Positions 23,728 through 32,728 of a stretch of 57,480 nt of DNA are shown here, piece by piece; position 1 is the first letter of the stretch; each line of letters opens with the position of its first letter. A program made the position numbers and the translations under genes. The notes beneath the pieces are model-generated. The model was not told the origin of the DNA, made no database searches, and saw only the letters and a list, made by a program, of their open reading frames with translations. Source of the DNA: CAYNDB01 sp964395915 (GTDB lineage Bacteria > Nitrospinota_A > UBA7883 > JAJRTC01); assembly GCA_964395915.1 (NCBI GenBank), contig CAYNDB010000003.1, positions 1-57,480 of the forward strand, written 5' to 3'.

Positions 23728-26376
23728 ATGTCAAACGAGGAAGATGATTTAACGGCCGTTGATGACATTCCTGTGGATGTGGAGCTCGATGGCGATTTTA
23801 ATATTCCAGACACATTACCACTGTTGCCAGTGCGGGATATAGTCGTATTCCCGTTCATGGTGCTCCCCCTTTTCGTTGGCAGGGAAAGCTCTATTAATGC
23901 GGTTAATAAAGCTTTGGCCGGCGACAGAATGATGATGTTGCTCACCCAGAAAGACTCATCCCAGGATAATCCGGGGCCAGACGATTTGCATAAAATCGGG
24001 ACTGTCGCCATGGTCATTCGTATGCTCAAACTTCCCGATGGCCGGGTGAAAATATTGGTTCAAGGGCTGGCCAAAGCGCGGGTAACGGAGCTTGTGCAAA
24101 AAGGCCCTCATTACGTCGCCAGAGTGGAGCGAATTGAGGAGGATGTCGAACAAAAGGCATCGGAGGACCTAAAAGATGAGGCGATGATACGCACTGTCCG
24201 CCAACAACTTGAAACTGTGGTTAACCTTGGCAAGCAGATAGCTCCGGATATTCTTGTTATTGCTGAAAACCTTGACGAGCCAGGCAAGCTTGCGGACCTT
24301 GTGGCTTCGAACCTTGGGCTGAAGGTGGAGGACGCGCAGGCGGCGCTAGAGGTTAACAATCCTTTAAAACGCCTTAAAGTCGTATCAGAGTTTTTGAGCA
24401 GGGAAGTGGAGCTTTTGGGTATGCAGCAAAAGATACATGACGCCGCCCAGGAGGAAATGTCTAAAACCCAGCGAGAATATTATCTGCGCGAACAGCTGAA
24501 AGCCATACAGAAAGAGCTTGGCGATATTGACGAAAAAGCAGAGGAAGTAAACGAGATAAAGGATAAAATCGCAAAGTCTAAAATGCCGGAGGAAGTTGAA
24601 CAAGAGGCGTTAAAACAGGCCAACCGTTTATCGAAGATGCACACCGAATCCGCCGAAGCCACTACCGTGCGCACATTTTTGGAATGGATGACGGAGGTTC
24701 CATGGTCGACCGCCACGGAGGATATGCTGGACCTTGAAAGAGCCCAGGAAATTCTGGATAGCGATCATTACGACTTGGAAAAAGTTAAAGAACGTATTAT
24801 TGAATATCTTGCTGTTCGCAAGCTTAAAAAGGATACAAAAGGTCCGATCTTGTGTTTTGTCGGCCCTCCCGGCACTGGTAAGACGTCTTTGGGCCAGTCA
24901 GTTGCAAAGGCTCTTGGGCGCAAGTTTGTCCGCATTAGCTTAGGCGGTGTGCGTGACGAGGCGGAGATACGCGGCCATCGTCGAACTTATATTGGCGCGT
25001 TACCGGGGCGTATCATACAAGGATTGAAACAAGCCGGCACCAATAACCCTGTTTTCATGATGGATGAAATAGACAAGCTCGGCTCTGATTTTCGAGGAGA
25101 CCCAAGTTCCGCCCTGCTGGAAGTGCTTGACCCGGAGCAGAACGACTCTTTTGTGGATCATTATCTTGGCGTGCCTTTTGACCTTACAAACGTCATGTTC
25201 ATAACCACCGCCAATATGATGGACACAATCCCTATGCCATTGTTCGACAGGATGGAAATATTGCGTCTTGCCGGTTACACGGAGGACGAAAAACTTCAAA
25301 TAACCAAAAAATATATTGTCCCGCGCCAAATTGAAGCGCACGGCATCACGAAAAAACATATCAAGTTTACCGACAACGGTATAAAAGGAATCATTCGTTA
25401 TTACACTCGCGAGGCCGGTCTGCGTAACCTTGAGAGAAAGGTGGCCGCAATTTGCCGGAAAGTGGCGAGAAAGGTTGCGGGCGGAGAGGATAAACTTCAC
25501 AAAATAGGGGCCGACGAGCTTTACACCTACCTTGGCGTTCACGTGCATATTTCAGAAAAAGAACAGGAAAAAAATATGGTGGGCGTGGCCACAGGCGTCG
25601 CCTGGACCATGGCTGGAGGGGAGATCATGCATATAGAGGCGACCCCGATGCGCGGCAACGGTAAGCTTATGCTGACAGGAAAGCTTGGCGAAGTGATGAA
25701 GGAGTCGGCTCATGCGGCGCTCACGTTTATCCGTTCCAAAGCCCCGCTTTTTGGCATCAACGAAAACTTCAGCGCTGGAACAGATATCCATATTCACGTG
25801 CCGGCAGGCGCAATTCCAAAAGACGGCCCGTCAGCCGGTATAACCATCGCCACTGCCATGGTATCGGCTTTAACCGGTATTCCTGTGCGAAGGGATATCA
25901 CGATGACAGGTGAAATTACGCTAAGGGGACGGGTGTTGCCAATAGGCGGGCTGAAGGAAAAAGTTCTCGCGGCGAAACGAGCGGGGATAGATGACGTTAT
26001 CATTCCCGAGGTAAACGAAAAAGATTTAGAAGAAATCCCGGAACATATCCGCAAGACAATGAGGTTTTACCTCGCCAAGACCGCCACACAGGTTTTAAGA
26101 TGGGCGCTCACAAAAGATGTGACATCCAGGATGATCGAGAGAAGGGCAAAATCTAACACAAAACCTGCGGCAAAGAAGAAACCAGCTAAGAAGAAAAAAG
26201 CCACTACAAAAAAANNNNNNNNNNNNNNNNNNNNNNNNNNNNNNNNNNNNNNNNNNNNNNNNNNNNNNNNNNNNNNNNNNNNNNNNNNNNNNNNNNNNNN
26301 NNNNNNNNNNNNNNCAAAAAAGAAGACGGCGGTGAAGAAAAAAGCCGTGGCGAAGAAGAAAAATAAAGCCAGATAG
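23728..26376 (+). CDS. lon: Lon protease with a histone H1-like C-terminal tail
   Basis: The ATP-dependent protease Lon. It has the N-terminal substrate domain (about 28-225), coiled coil, AAA module with Walker A GPPGTGKTS (379-387) and Walker B VFMMDEID (442-449), and the protease domain with catalytic Ser702 in PKDGPSAG and Lys745 in GGLKEK. Normal Lon ends near residue 805; here a lysine-rich tail (PAAKKKPAKKKKATTKK) continues, runs into a 100-N gap, and ends KKKTAVKKKAVAKKKNKAR. The two sides happen to be in frame across the N run, but the real tail length is unknown. Lon often binds DNA, and this tail would strengthen that. It follows hsp20 after 5 bp. Confidence 0.95.
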   Translation: MSNEEDDLTAVDDIPVDVELDGDFNIPDTLPLLPVRDIVVFPFMVLPLFVGRESSINAVNKALAGDRMMMLLTQKDSSQDNPGPDDLHKIGTVAMVIRMLKLPDGRVKILVQGLAKARVTELVQKGPHYVARVERIEEDVEQKASEDLKDEAMIRTVRQQLETVVNLGKQIAPDILVIAENLDEPGKLADLVASNLGLKVEDAQAALEVNNPLKRLKVVSEFLSREVELLGMQQKIHDAAQEEMSKTQREYYLREQLKAIQKELGDIDEKAEEVNEIKDKIAKSKMPEEVEQEALKQANRLSKMHTESAEATTVRTFLEWMTEVPWSTATEDMLDLERAQEILDSDHYDLEKVKERIIEYLAVRKLKKDTKGPILCFVGPPGTGKTSLGQSVAKALGRKFVRISLGGVRDEAEIRGHRRTYIGALPGRIIQGLKQAGTNNPVFMMDEIDKLGSDFRGDPSSALLEVLDPEQNDSFVDHYLGVPFDLTNVMFITTANMMDTIPMPLFDRMEILRLAGYTEDEKLQITKKYIVPRQIEAHGITKKHIKFTDNGIKGIIRYYTREAGLRNLERKVAAICRKVARKVAGGEDKLHKIGADELYTYLGVHVHISEKEQEKNMVGVATGVAWTMAGGEIMHIEATPMRGNGKLMLTGKLGEVMKESAHAALTFIRSKAPLFGINENFSAGTDIHIHVPAGAIPKDGPSAGITIATAMVSALTGIPVRRDITMTGEITLRGRVLPIGGLKEKVLAAKRAGIDDVIIPEVNEKDLEEIPEHIRKTMRFYLAKTATQVLRWALTKDVTSRMIERRAKSNTKPAAKKKPAKKKKATTKKXXXXXXXXXXXXXXXXXXXXXXXXXXXXXXXXXXKKKTAVKKKAVAKKKNKAR
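26215..26314. other. Assembly gap (100 N) in the Lon lysine-rich tail
   Basis: Unlike the gaps at 3.2 and 21.5 kb, the flanks show no exact 55-bp overlap. The gap lies in low-complexity AAG/AAA-rich sequence, a typical place for assembly failure, so the number of missing repeat units is unknown. Confidence 0.9.
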
Positions 26377-26400
26377 AGTTAGGTTTGAAAGACCGCTAAC

Positions 26401-27426
26401 TTAAAGCTCGTGACTGTAGTTTATATTTCTCCATGAGGGAGCGATATCTTCTGGTGGGGTGGGGGAAATTATTTTCTCACTGTCTGATATTTTATGGAGT
26501 CTGTGGTTTCCCGCCGCCGCCAGTTGTTCCAGTAGCTCATGACTACGGAAATCGTAATGAGCCAGTAATGGCTCTATACCTTTTTCACCGGCAAGTCGTG
26601 GCAAGATAGCCCATACACCCGGTTTTCTTTGGGAGAGAAGCCATTTAACCGCGTTTTCCGAGATATCCGGCATATCGCACGCCATCACAAGCCACGAGGC
26701 TGTTGGAGCCCAGCGCATGGCGGAAAGAATCCCGGCCATCGGGCCTTTTGCGTCGCCAATATCGGGCAACCGTTTGCAACCTTTTATATCGTCGGGGACG
26801 AATCCTTCGCCTACGATGACGACCTCACTGGTAAACGGTTTTACCTGTTCCAGCGTTCGTTTAAGCCAGGTCTCACCATCTTTTTCTATCAGGTGTTTCG
26901 GTTGTCCCATGCGGACGCTTTTCCCGCCGATGAGGATGCAAGCATAAAGCGGTGTTTTCAGCCATTGGCCAGGTAGCCAGTTATCAATATACTCAATTAC
27001 TTTCGCGGCGCGATCAGACTCCCACGGCAATAAAGTAACAACATCCTTAGCCTCTTCCGGCGGCTCGGTATCCCCTTCTCGCAGAAGCCACAGTTTTGGA
27101 ACAGGGGCTCCTTTATGTCCTTCGACGATCACGATATCGTAGAATCGGCACAATGATATAAGCAACCTTTCAAACACTTCATCGCAAGCTTTGTGAATGC
27201 GTGAGGCTGTTTCGGATGGCCCCTGCAGGATAACGTCGGCTCCTGCGCGATAAAAACGATCACTGTCTTTGCCCGGTTTATCAATATCTATTCCGTGGGC
27301 GTCATGCTTTACCACCGCTACTTTCAACCCTTTTTCGACGAGCGAAGGAATTATCTTTTCTATAAGGGTGGTTTTCCCAGAGTTTTGCCAGCCGCTTATT
27401 CCCAATACAGGTAAATTGTTAATCAT
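26401..27426 (-). CDS. MobB-MobA fusion for molybdenum cofactor maturation
   Basis: One protein of 341 residues combining both Mob functions. MobB part (about 1-160): Walker A GWQNSGKT at 12-19 and VKHDAHG, a GTP-binding helper. MobA part (about 162-341): LIGGKSVRMGQPKHL, the nucleotide-transfer signature, and the metal-binding ACDMPDI; this half attaches GMP to molybdopterin. I use the ATG at 27426; a TTG at 27438 is possible, and neither has ideal Shine-Dalgarno spacing. The protein implies molybdopterin dinucleotide enzymes in this organism. It converges on lon. Confidence 0.9.
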   Translation of the reverse strand: MINNLPVLGISGWQNSGKTTLIEKIIPSLVEKGLKVAVVKHDAHGIDIDKPGKDSDRFYRAGADVILQGPSETASRIHKACDEVFERLLISLCRFYDIVIVEGHKGAPVPKLWLLREGDTEPPEEAKDVVTLLPWESDRAAKVIEYIDNWLPGQWLKTPLYACILIGGKSVRMGQPKHLIEKDGETWLKRTLEQVKPFTSEVVIVGEGFVPDDIKGCKRLPDIGDAKGPMAGILSAMRWAPTASWLVMACDMPDISENAVKWLLSQRKPGVWAILPRLAGEKGIEPLLAHYDFRSHELLEQLAAAGNHRLHKISDSEKIISPTPPEDIAPSWRNINYSHEL

Positions 27427-27536
27427 AACCTTTGCCAAGTTAAAGATGAATCATAGCAGACCCATATGATTACATATGCGCGGAAAGGCATAGAGCAGGT
27501 CAATGCGCTGATAATGTGTTCGACTGCTTTTTCCTG

Positions 27537-27650
27537 TTGATATTCTTCGCCTTCGGCTCTGGATGACTAGCGGGCGGTTCGCGAACCACCTCAACCATGC
27601 GCCAGGGTGTCATTCTAAGGAGCTTTAGCGACGAAGAATCTCATCAACTA
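27537..27650. repeat. Composite palindromic intergenic element (BIME/MITE-like)
   Basis: Two related units face each other: TTGATATTCTTCG...CTGGATGAC (27537-27568) and GTCATTCTAAGG...CGAAGAATCTCATCAA (27608-27648), with a perfect 12-bp palindrome GGTTCGCGAACC (27576-27587) between them. The half-unit GTCATTCTrAG...GAAGAATCTC resembles an interspersed motif I recall from several bacterial genomes. It fills the gap between elbB and mobBA. It is probably a small non-autonomous repeat able to form a large hairpin. Confidence 0.55.
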
Positions 27651-27664
27651 GTCACCAGTTTTAT

Positions 27665-28330
27665 CTATTTTCCCACCATATCAAGAACCGCTTTAATCAG
27701 CTTATCCGCCCCCTCGTCAACAAGCTTAACATTTGCGTCCAGCATGTAGCATGGCGTTGTGACCAGTTTGTATTTTTTATCGATTACAATCTCGCCATGA
27801 TCCGTCGTATGATGCTTCGCGCCCATTTTTTCAATAGCCTCCGCCGTTGCCTGATCCTGCCCGATGGTAAGCTCCGCCCCTTCAAGGAGCTTGGCTATAA
27901 AAACCGGGGTTATGCATAGAGCGCCGATAGGTTTGTTCAGCTCCACCATGCCACGGACAGCCTTGGCTACCTCCTCATTCACGGCGCAGTCCGCGCCTTC
28001 TTTCGCGAATGTGCTTAAATTAAACGCGCCTCCAAAACCACCGGGGAAAACCAGAGCGTCTACTTTTGCGGGATCAAAATCGCTCAGCGGCGAAATATTT
28101 CCACGGGTGATGCGCGCCGACTCTACCAGCACATTACGGGTTTCTTCCATGTTTTCACCGGTAAGATGGTTTGTTACATGATCCTGTTCTATGTCTGGAG
28201 CGAAGCAGATATGTTCCGCGCCACTATTCATGATCGCTAATAATGTTAGAACCGATTCCTGAATCTCGGCGCCATCCTGAAAACCGCAACCCGACAAAAC
28301 AACACCAACCTTGATTTTTTCGTCGCTCAT
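27665..28330 (-). CDS. elbB: ElbB-type DJ-1/PfpI family glyoxalase
   Basis: A 221-residue cytosolic protein of the DJ-1/PfpI superfamily, closest in motifs to ElbB, which has glyoxalase activity and was linked to isoprenoid synthesis. It opens VGVVLSGCGFQDGAEIQE and has the nucleophile elbow GALCITP with Cys139 and the FPGGFG loop near 95-100. The final helices are typical. It stands between the palindromic element and the RND module on the other strand, with no co-transcribed partner visible. Confidence 0.9.
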   Translation of the reverse strand: MSDEKIKVGVVLSGCGFQDGAEIQESVLTLLAIMNSGAEHICFAPDIEQDHVTNHLTGENMEETRNVLVESARITRGNISPLSDFDPAKVDALVFPGGFGGAFNLSTFAKEGADCAVNEEVAKAVRGMVELNKPIGALCITPVFIAKLLEGAELTIGQDQATAEAIEKMGAKHHTTDHGEIVIDKKYKLVTTPCYMLDANVKLVDEGADKLIKAVLDMVGK

Positions 28331-28440
28331 CTTTTTGCTCCCATTACGTTATTTGGGTGGATACCAGTTAATATAACAACCGAGGCTGGAAAATCAATAT
28401 TTGGTATAAACTATACCCAATATCAAATAGGAATAAAATT

Positions 28441-30732
28441 GTGGAAAAGCTTGAAGCCGACTTTGGGAGGTGGGTGGTCAAACGACGATGGTGGATAATT
28501 ATCGCCACCATTGTAACTGTTATAATCTCGGCCAGTGGAATACGGTTTTTGGCTTTCAATAATGATTCACGCGTATTTTTCAGCAAGGAAAATCCTCAGC
28601 TTAAGGCGTTGGACGCCATTGAAAACACATATTCCAAAAGCGATAATGTTCTTTTTGTAGTGGCCCCGAAGGATGGGAAGGTGTTTACACGCCAAACCCT
28701 GGCCGCTGTGGAAGAGCTTACCGAAGCTTCCTGGGAAATGCCGTATTCCAGCCGAGTTACATCGGTCACCAATTATCAACATACCGCAGTTGTTGAGGAC
28801 GACCTCATTGTTGAAGACCTTGTCCGAGACGCTCGCAGTCTTTCCGACGCGCAGATTGAAAGCAAAAAGAAAATAGCTCTTTCAGAGCCTCTGCTTGTCA
28901 ATCGCACCATATCGCCTTCAGGTCATGTGACGGGAGTTAACGTCACCATCCTTCTTCCAAGAAAATCCCTGGGCGAAGTTCCGGAGGTGACGGCATTCGC
29001 TAAAAAACTGGCGGATGACATGCGCCAGAAATATCCTGAAATCGACATATACCTCACGGGCGGGGTAATCATGGATAGTGGTTTTAGCGAGGCGTCCGAG
29101 GATGATATGTCCACACTTATTCCAGCGATGTTCGTTACTCTTGTAGTTATTGTCGGGCTGGCGCTACGTTCGTTTACGGCGACTTTCAGCACACTTTTAA
29201 TAATCCTTATGTCGATGTTCACAGGTATAGGGCTTGCAGGATGGCTCGGCATGCTTTTAAACCCGGCATCCGCCAATGCGCCGACCATTATCCTTACACT
29301 GGCCGTGGCGGACAGTGTTCATATTCTTGTTACGATATTTCAGCAGATGCGTCTTGGCAAGTCGAGGCGCGAAGCTATAGTCGAATCGGTCCGTATCAAC
29401 CTGCAACCGGTTTTTCTTACCAGCGTAACCACGGCGATCGGCTTTTTGACTATGAACTTCTCCGACGCCCCGCCATTTCGTGATCTTGGTAATATTGTGG
29501 CGATGGGCGTTATGGCGGCGTTTGTATATTCCGTGCTGTTCCTGCCAGCGTTAATGTCTGTCCTTCCGGTGCGGACAAAAATAAAAAAGGACGCCAACTG
29601 CAATTCATGTGACTGGCTGGCTGATTTTGTAATCAAACGCCGCAAACCGATATTCTGGTCCACGCTGGTTATTATCGTGGTTCTGGCCTCAGGTATATTG
29701 CGGATAGAGCTTGACGACAACTTTGTCCAATACTTTGATGAGCGTTATGATTTTCGACGGGCAACCGATTTCACACAGGAAAACCTGACAGGGTTCGACA
29801 TAATAGAATATTCGCTGGAGTCTGGCTCCTCTGGCGGAATAAACGATCCTAAATATCTTAACAAAGTGGAAGAATTCGTAAACTGGTATCGTAAACAGCC
29901 GAAAGTAGTTCATGTGATAGCGATTACCGAGATATTAAAGCGGCTGAACAAAAACATGCATGGAGATGATGAAACTTTTTACCGTATTCCTGAGAGGCGT
30001 GATCTGGCGGCGCAATATCTTTTGCTTTACGAGATGTCGCTTCCGTTTGGTCAGGATCTGAACAACTTGATCAACGTGGATAAATCAGCCGCGCGCATGA
30101 TAGTGACGATGAGGAACACCACGACAAGGCAATTGCGAGAAATGGATGATAAGGCGCGGCAGTGGCTGAAAGCTAACGCGCCTGAAAAGATGTTCACCTA
30201 TGGCTCCGGCTTGTCGATCGTATGGGCGAACATATCGAAACGTAACATAGACAGTATGTTGTCCGCCACTTTCGGGGCATTGGTATTGATTTCCGGCATT
30301 TTGATTTTGGCGTTACGAAGTTTCAAAATCGGGTTATTAAGCATGGTCCCAAATCTGGCTCCCGCGTTCATGGCGTTTGGAGTGTGGGGGATGCTGGTCG
30401 GTCGTGTGGGACTGGCGGTGTCTGTGATGGCGGCTCTTACCCTTGGTATTGTGGTGGACGATACCGTTCATTTCTTAAGCAAATATCTGCGCGCGCGTCG
30501 TGAATTTGCCCTGGGCCCGGCTGAAGCCGTCAGATATTCTTTTAATACAGTTGGCACGGCCTTGTGGGTGACGACCCTGGCGCTGGTGGCCGGGTTTATG
30601 ATTCTTTCTTTTTCCGGATTTAAGATTAACGCCGATATGGGGCTGATGACCGCCGTAACCATAACCCTGGCGTTGGCCCTGGACTTTTTATTCTTGCCGA
30701 CCTTGCTACTTAAAGTTGAGGAGAAAAACTGA
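28441..30732 (+). CDS. RND-superfamily (MMPL-type) exporter, module A
   Basis: A 763-residue inner-membrane transporter with the two-fold RND/MMPL layout: one helix (about 20-38), a periplasmic loop, five helices (about 215-375), a repeat with one helix near 405, a second loop and five helices (about 590-755). GIVVDDTVHFL in the last helices is the typical membrane-spanning signature of this branch, which exports lipids such as hopanoids. It starts with GTG after AGGAATAAAATT. The stop overlaps the next gene's start (TGATG), coupling it to the periplasmic LolA-like protein. Confidence 0.88.
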   Translation: MEKLEADFGRWVVKRRWWIIIATIVTVIISASGIRFLAFNNDSRVFFSKENPQLKALDAIENTYSKSDNVLFVVAPKDGKVFTRQTLAAVEELTEASWEMPYSSRVTSVTNYQHTAVVEDDLIVEDLVRDARSLSDAQIESKKKIALSEPLLVNRTISPSGHVTGVNVTILLPRKSLGEVPEVTAFAKKLADDMRQKYPEIDIYLTGGVIMDSGFSEASEDDMSTLIPAMFVTLVVIVGLALRSFTATFSTLLIILMSMFTGIGLAGWLGMLLNPASANAPTIILTLAVADSVHILVTIFQQMRLGKSRREAIVESVRINLQPVFLTSVTTAIGFLTMNFSDAPPFRDLGNIVAMGVMAAFVYSVLFLPALMSVLPVRTKIKKDANCNSCDWLADFVIKRRKPIFWSTLVIIVVLASGILRIELDDNFVQYFDERYDFRRATDFTQENLTGFDIIEYSLESGSSGGINDPKYLNKVEEFVNWYRKQPKVVHVIAITEILKRLNKNMHGDDETFYRIPERRDLAAQYLLLYEMSLPFGQDLNNLINVDKSAARMIVTMRNTTTRQLREMDDKARQWLKANAPEKMFTYGSGLSIVWANISKRNIDSMLSATFGALVLISGILILALRSFKIGLLSMVPNLAPAFMAFGVWGMLVGRVGLAVSVMAALTLGIVVDDTVHFLSKYLRARREFALGPAEAVRYSFNTVGTALWVTTLALVAGFMILSFSGFKINADMGLMTAVTITLALALDFLFLPTLLLKVEEKN

Positions 30733-31517
30733 TGAGGCGACTGATATTGATACTTGTGGCGTTCCTTTTGCAAGCTCCGCTTGTGATGGCCGAGACGCCT
30801 GAGGAAAAAGGGCTTGCCATAGCTATGGAAGCCGATAAACGCGACACCGGTTTTGGCGACTTTACGGCGAACATGCTTATGGTTCTCAAAAACAGGCATG
30901 GGCAAAAAAGCGAACGTAAAATCCGCCTAAAGACTTTGGAGGTTACCGGGGATGGCGATAAAAGTCTTTCCATATTCGATTCGCCGCGAGACGTGAAAGG
31001 GACGGCTTTTTTAACGTTCACCCATAAAACCGGTGATGATGACCAATGGTTATACCTGCCTGCCTTGAAAAGAGTCAAACGGATTTCTTCCCGAAACAAA
31101 TCCGGCTCGTTTATGGGCAGCGAATTCGCCTATGAGGATATCTCCAGCCAGGAAATTGAGAAATATACATACAAATGGATACGTGACGAGCAATATGAAG
31201 GGCGGCAGTGTTTCGTAATCGAGCGGTACCCTGTGGATAAAAGAAATTCTGGTTATACACGGCAAGTGTTATGGCTCGATAAAAGTGAATACCGCGTTTT
31301 GAAAATAGTTTATTACGACCGGAAAAAATCACATCTTAAAACCCTGACATTTAAAGGTTATAAAAAGTATCTTGGCAAATACTGGAGAGCTAGCGAGATG
31401 AATATGGTCAATCATCAGAACGGTAAAAGCACCACGATCACCTGGTCGGGTTACAAATTCCAGGTTGGCCTGAAAGATAGGGACTTCAACCAGAACAGCC
31501 TGAAAAGAGCCAGGTGA
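30732..31517 (+). CDS. LolA-like outer-membrane lipoprotein-sorting protein, module A
   Basis: A 261-residue periplasmic protein with a signal peptide (residues 1-20, ending VMA/ET). The fold class is the LolA/LppX-like half-barrel that carries lipid or lipoprotein; the stretch DDQWLYLPALKRVKRI and GSFMGSEFAYED are hallmarks of the subfamily that accompanies MMPL exporters. It shares the motifs with the paralogue at 36.4-37.2 kb. One-base overlap with the exporter gene. It probably shuttles the exported lipid across the periplasm. Confidence 0.88.
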   Translation: MRRLILILVAFLLQAPLVMAETPEEKGLAIAMEADKRDTGFGDFTANMLMVLKNRHGQKSERKIRLKTLEVTGDGDKSLSIFDSPRDVKGTAFLTFTHKTGDDDQWLYLPALKRVKRISSRNKSGSFMGSEFAYEDISSQEIEKYTYKWIRDEQYEGRQCFVIERYPVDKRNSGYTRQVLWLDKSEYRVLKIVYYDRKKSHLKTLTFKGYKKYLGKYWRASEMNMVNHQNGKSTTITWSGYKFQVGLKDRDFNQNSLKRAR

Positions 31518-31538
31518 TATAGGGCGTTAGCTATTGTT

Positions 31539-32708
31539 ATGTTCTTTACGATTATCACAATAATATGGGCGCTGATACATGTATATATAGGTCGCAGGGT
31601 AATCGGCCCGTTGAAGTTAAACGGGCGGAGTAAAATGGCGGCGCGGCTTGCGGTTTTCGTGATGTTCGCCCTTCTTCCCCTTGCTTTTTTTCTAAACAGG
31701 GCCTTCGGAGCGTCAGAATGGGCAGGCCTGTTAAGCTTCACCGCCTATCTTTTCGCCGGGTTTACAATGATAGTTTTTCCCATGCTGTTCTTGTGGGACG
31801 CAGGGGAACTTTCTTTAAAAATATTTTCACGATTGATTGGTCCACGCCGGACGAAAATACAGAAACCTGATCCTTCGCGCAGAATGTTTCTCGCAAACTC
31901 GATGAACCTTGGAATATTCGGATTTTCAGGGATATTGACCGGGTTCGGGTATCACGGGGCGCTTAGCCTTCCCGATACAGTCAGGGTAATCATCCCCATA
32001 ACAGGACTACATGCAAAGCTTGACGGGTTCAGAATAGCGCAAATTTCCGATACTCATGCAAGCGGCACAGTAAACGCCGATTATATAAAAGGGATCGTTG
32101 ATTCGGTTAACAGAGAGAAACCGGATATTGTCTGCATTACAGGCGACCTTGCCGATGGCTATGTGCCCGATTTAAAACATGAGATAGCTCCACTTGGCGA
32201 CCTGCGGGCGACTGACGGAGTCTATTTTGTGACAGGTAACCATGAATATTATTGGGACTGTCTCGGGTGGCTGGACGAAGTCCGCAAGCTTAATATAGAC
32301 GTTCTTTTAAATGAGCACAGGATAATAAGTAAAGGCTCCGCCAAAATCCTTATCGCCGGAGTGACAGATCACAGGGCAGGGCGATATATTCCCGGCCATG
32401 CGTCAGACCCGGAAAAAGCGGTTCATGGAGCCGCCGCCCATGACCTTAGCCTCATGCTGGCCCACCAGCCGAGAAGCGCTCCAAAGGTGGCGGAGACCAA
32501 AATGGATATTCAGTTATCCGGCCATACACATGGCGGGCAGTTTTTCCCATGGAACTTTGTGGTGCCGCTGTTCCATCCGGCTCCCACCGGCTTGAGCCGA
32601 TACAATGGAATGTGGGTATATGTCAGTCGCGGATCAGGTCACTGGGGTCCACCGGTTCGTCTTGGCTCTTCACCGGAGGTAACGTTAATAACTTTAAAAA
32701 CGGCGTAA
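31539..32708 (+). CDS. Membrane metallophosphoesterase (YaeI-like)
   Basis: A 389-residue protein with about three to four N-terminal membrane segments (within 1-100) and then a calcineurin-type phosphoesterase domain (about 150-388). All metal-binding motifs are visible: ISDTHA, TGDLADG, GNHEYY, AHQP and SGHTHGGQ. Related enzymes (YaeI, LpxH-like relatives) act on lipid phosphates such as UDP-diacylglucosamine or phosphatidyl phosphates. It follows the LolA-like gene after 21 bp, so a lipid-linked role with the RND module is likely by inference. Confidence 0.88.
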   Translation: MFFTIITIIWALIHVYIGRRVIGPLKLNGRSKMAARLAVFVMFALLPLAFFLNRAFGASEWAGLLSFTAYLFAGFTMIVFPMLFLWDAGELSLKIFSRLIGPRRTKIQKPDPSRRMFLANSMNLGIFGFSGILTGFGYHGALSLPDTVRVIIPITGLHAKLDGFRIAQISDTHASGTVNADYIKGIVDSVNREKPDIVCITGDLADGYVPDLKHEIAPLGDLRATDGVYFVTGNHEYYWDCLGWLDEVRKLNIDVLLNEHRIISKGSAKILIAGVTDHRAGRYIPGHASDPEKAVHGAAAHDLSLMLAHQPRSAPKVAETKMDIQLSGHTHGGQFFPWNFVVPLFHPAPTGLSRYNGMWVYVSRGSGHWGPPVRLGSSPEVTLITLKTA

Positions 32709-32728
32709 AAGAAGAAATCAGCCCAAGT

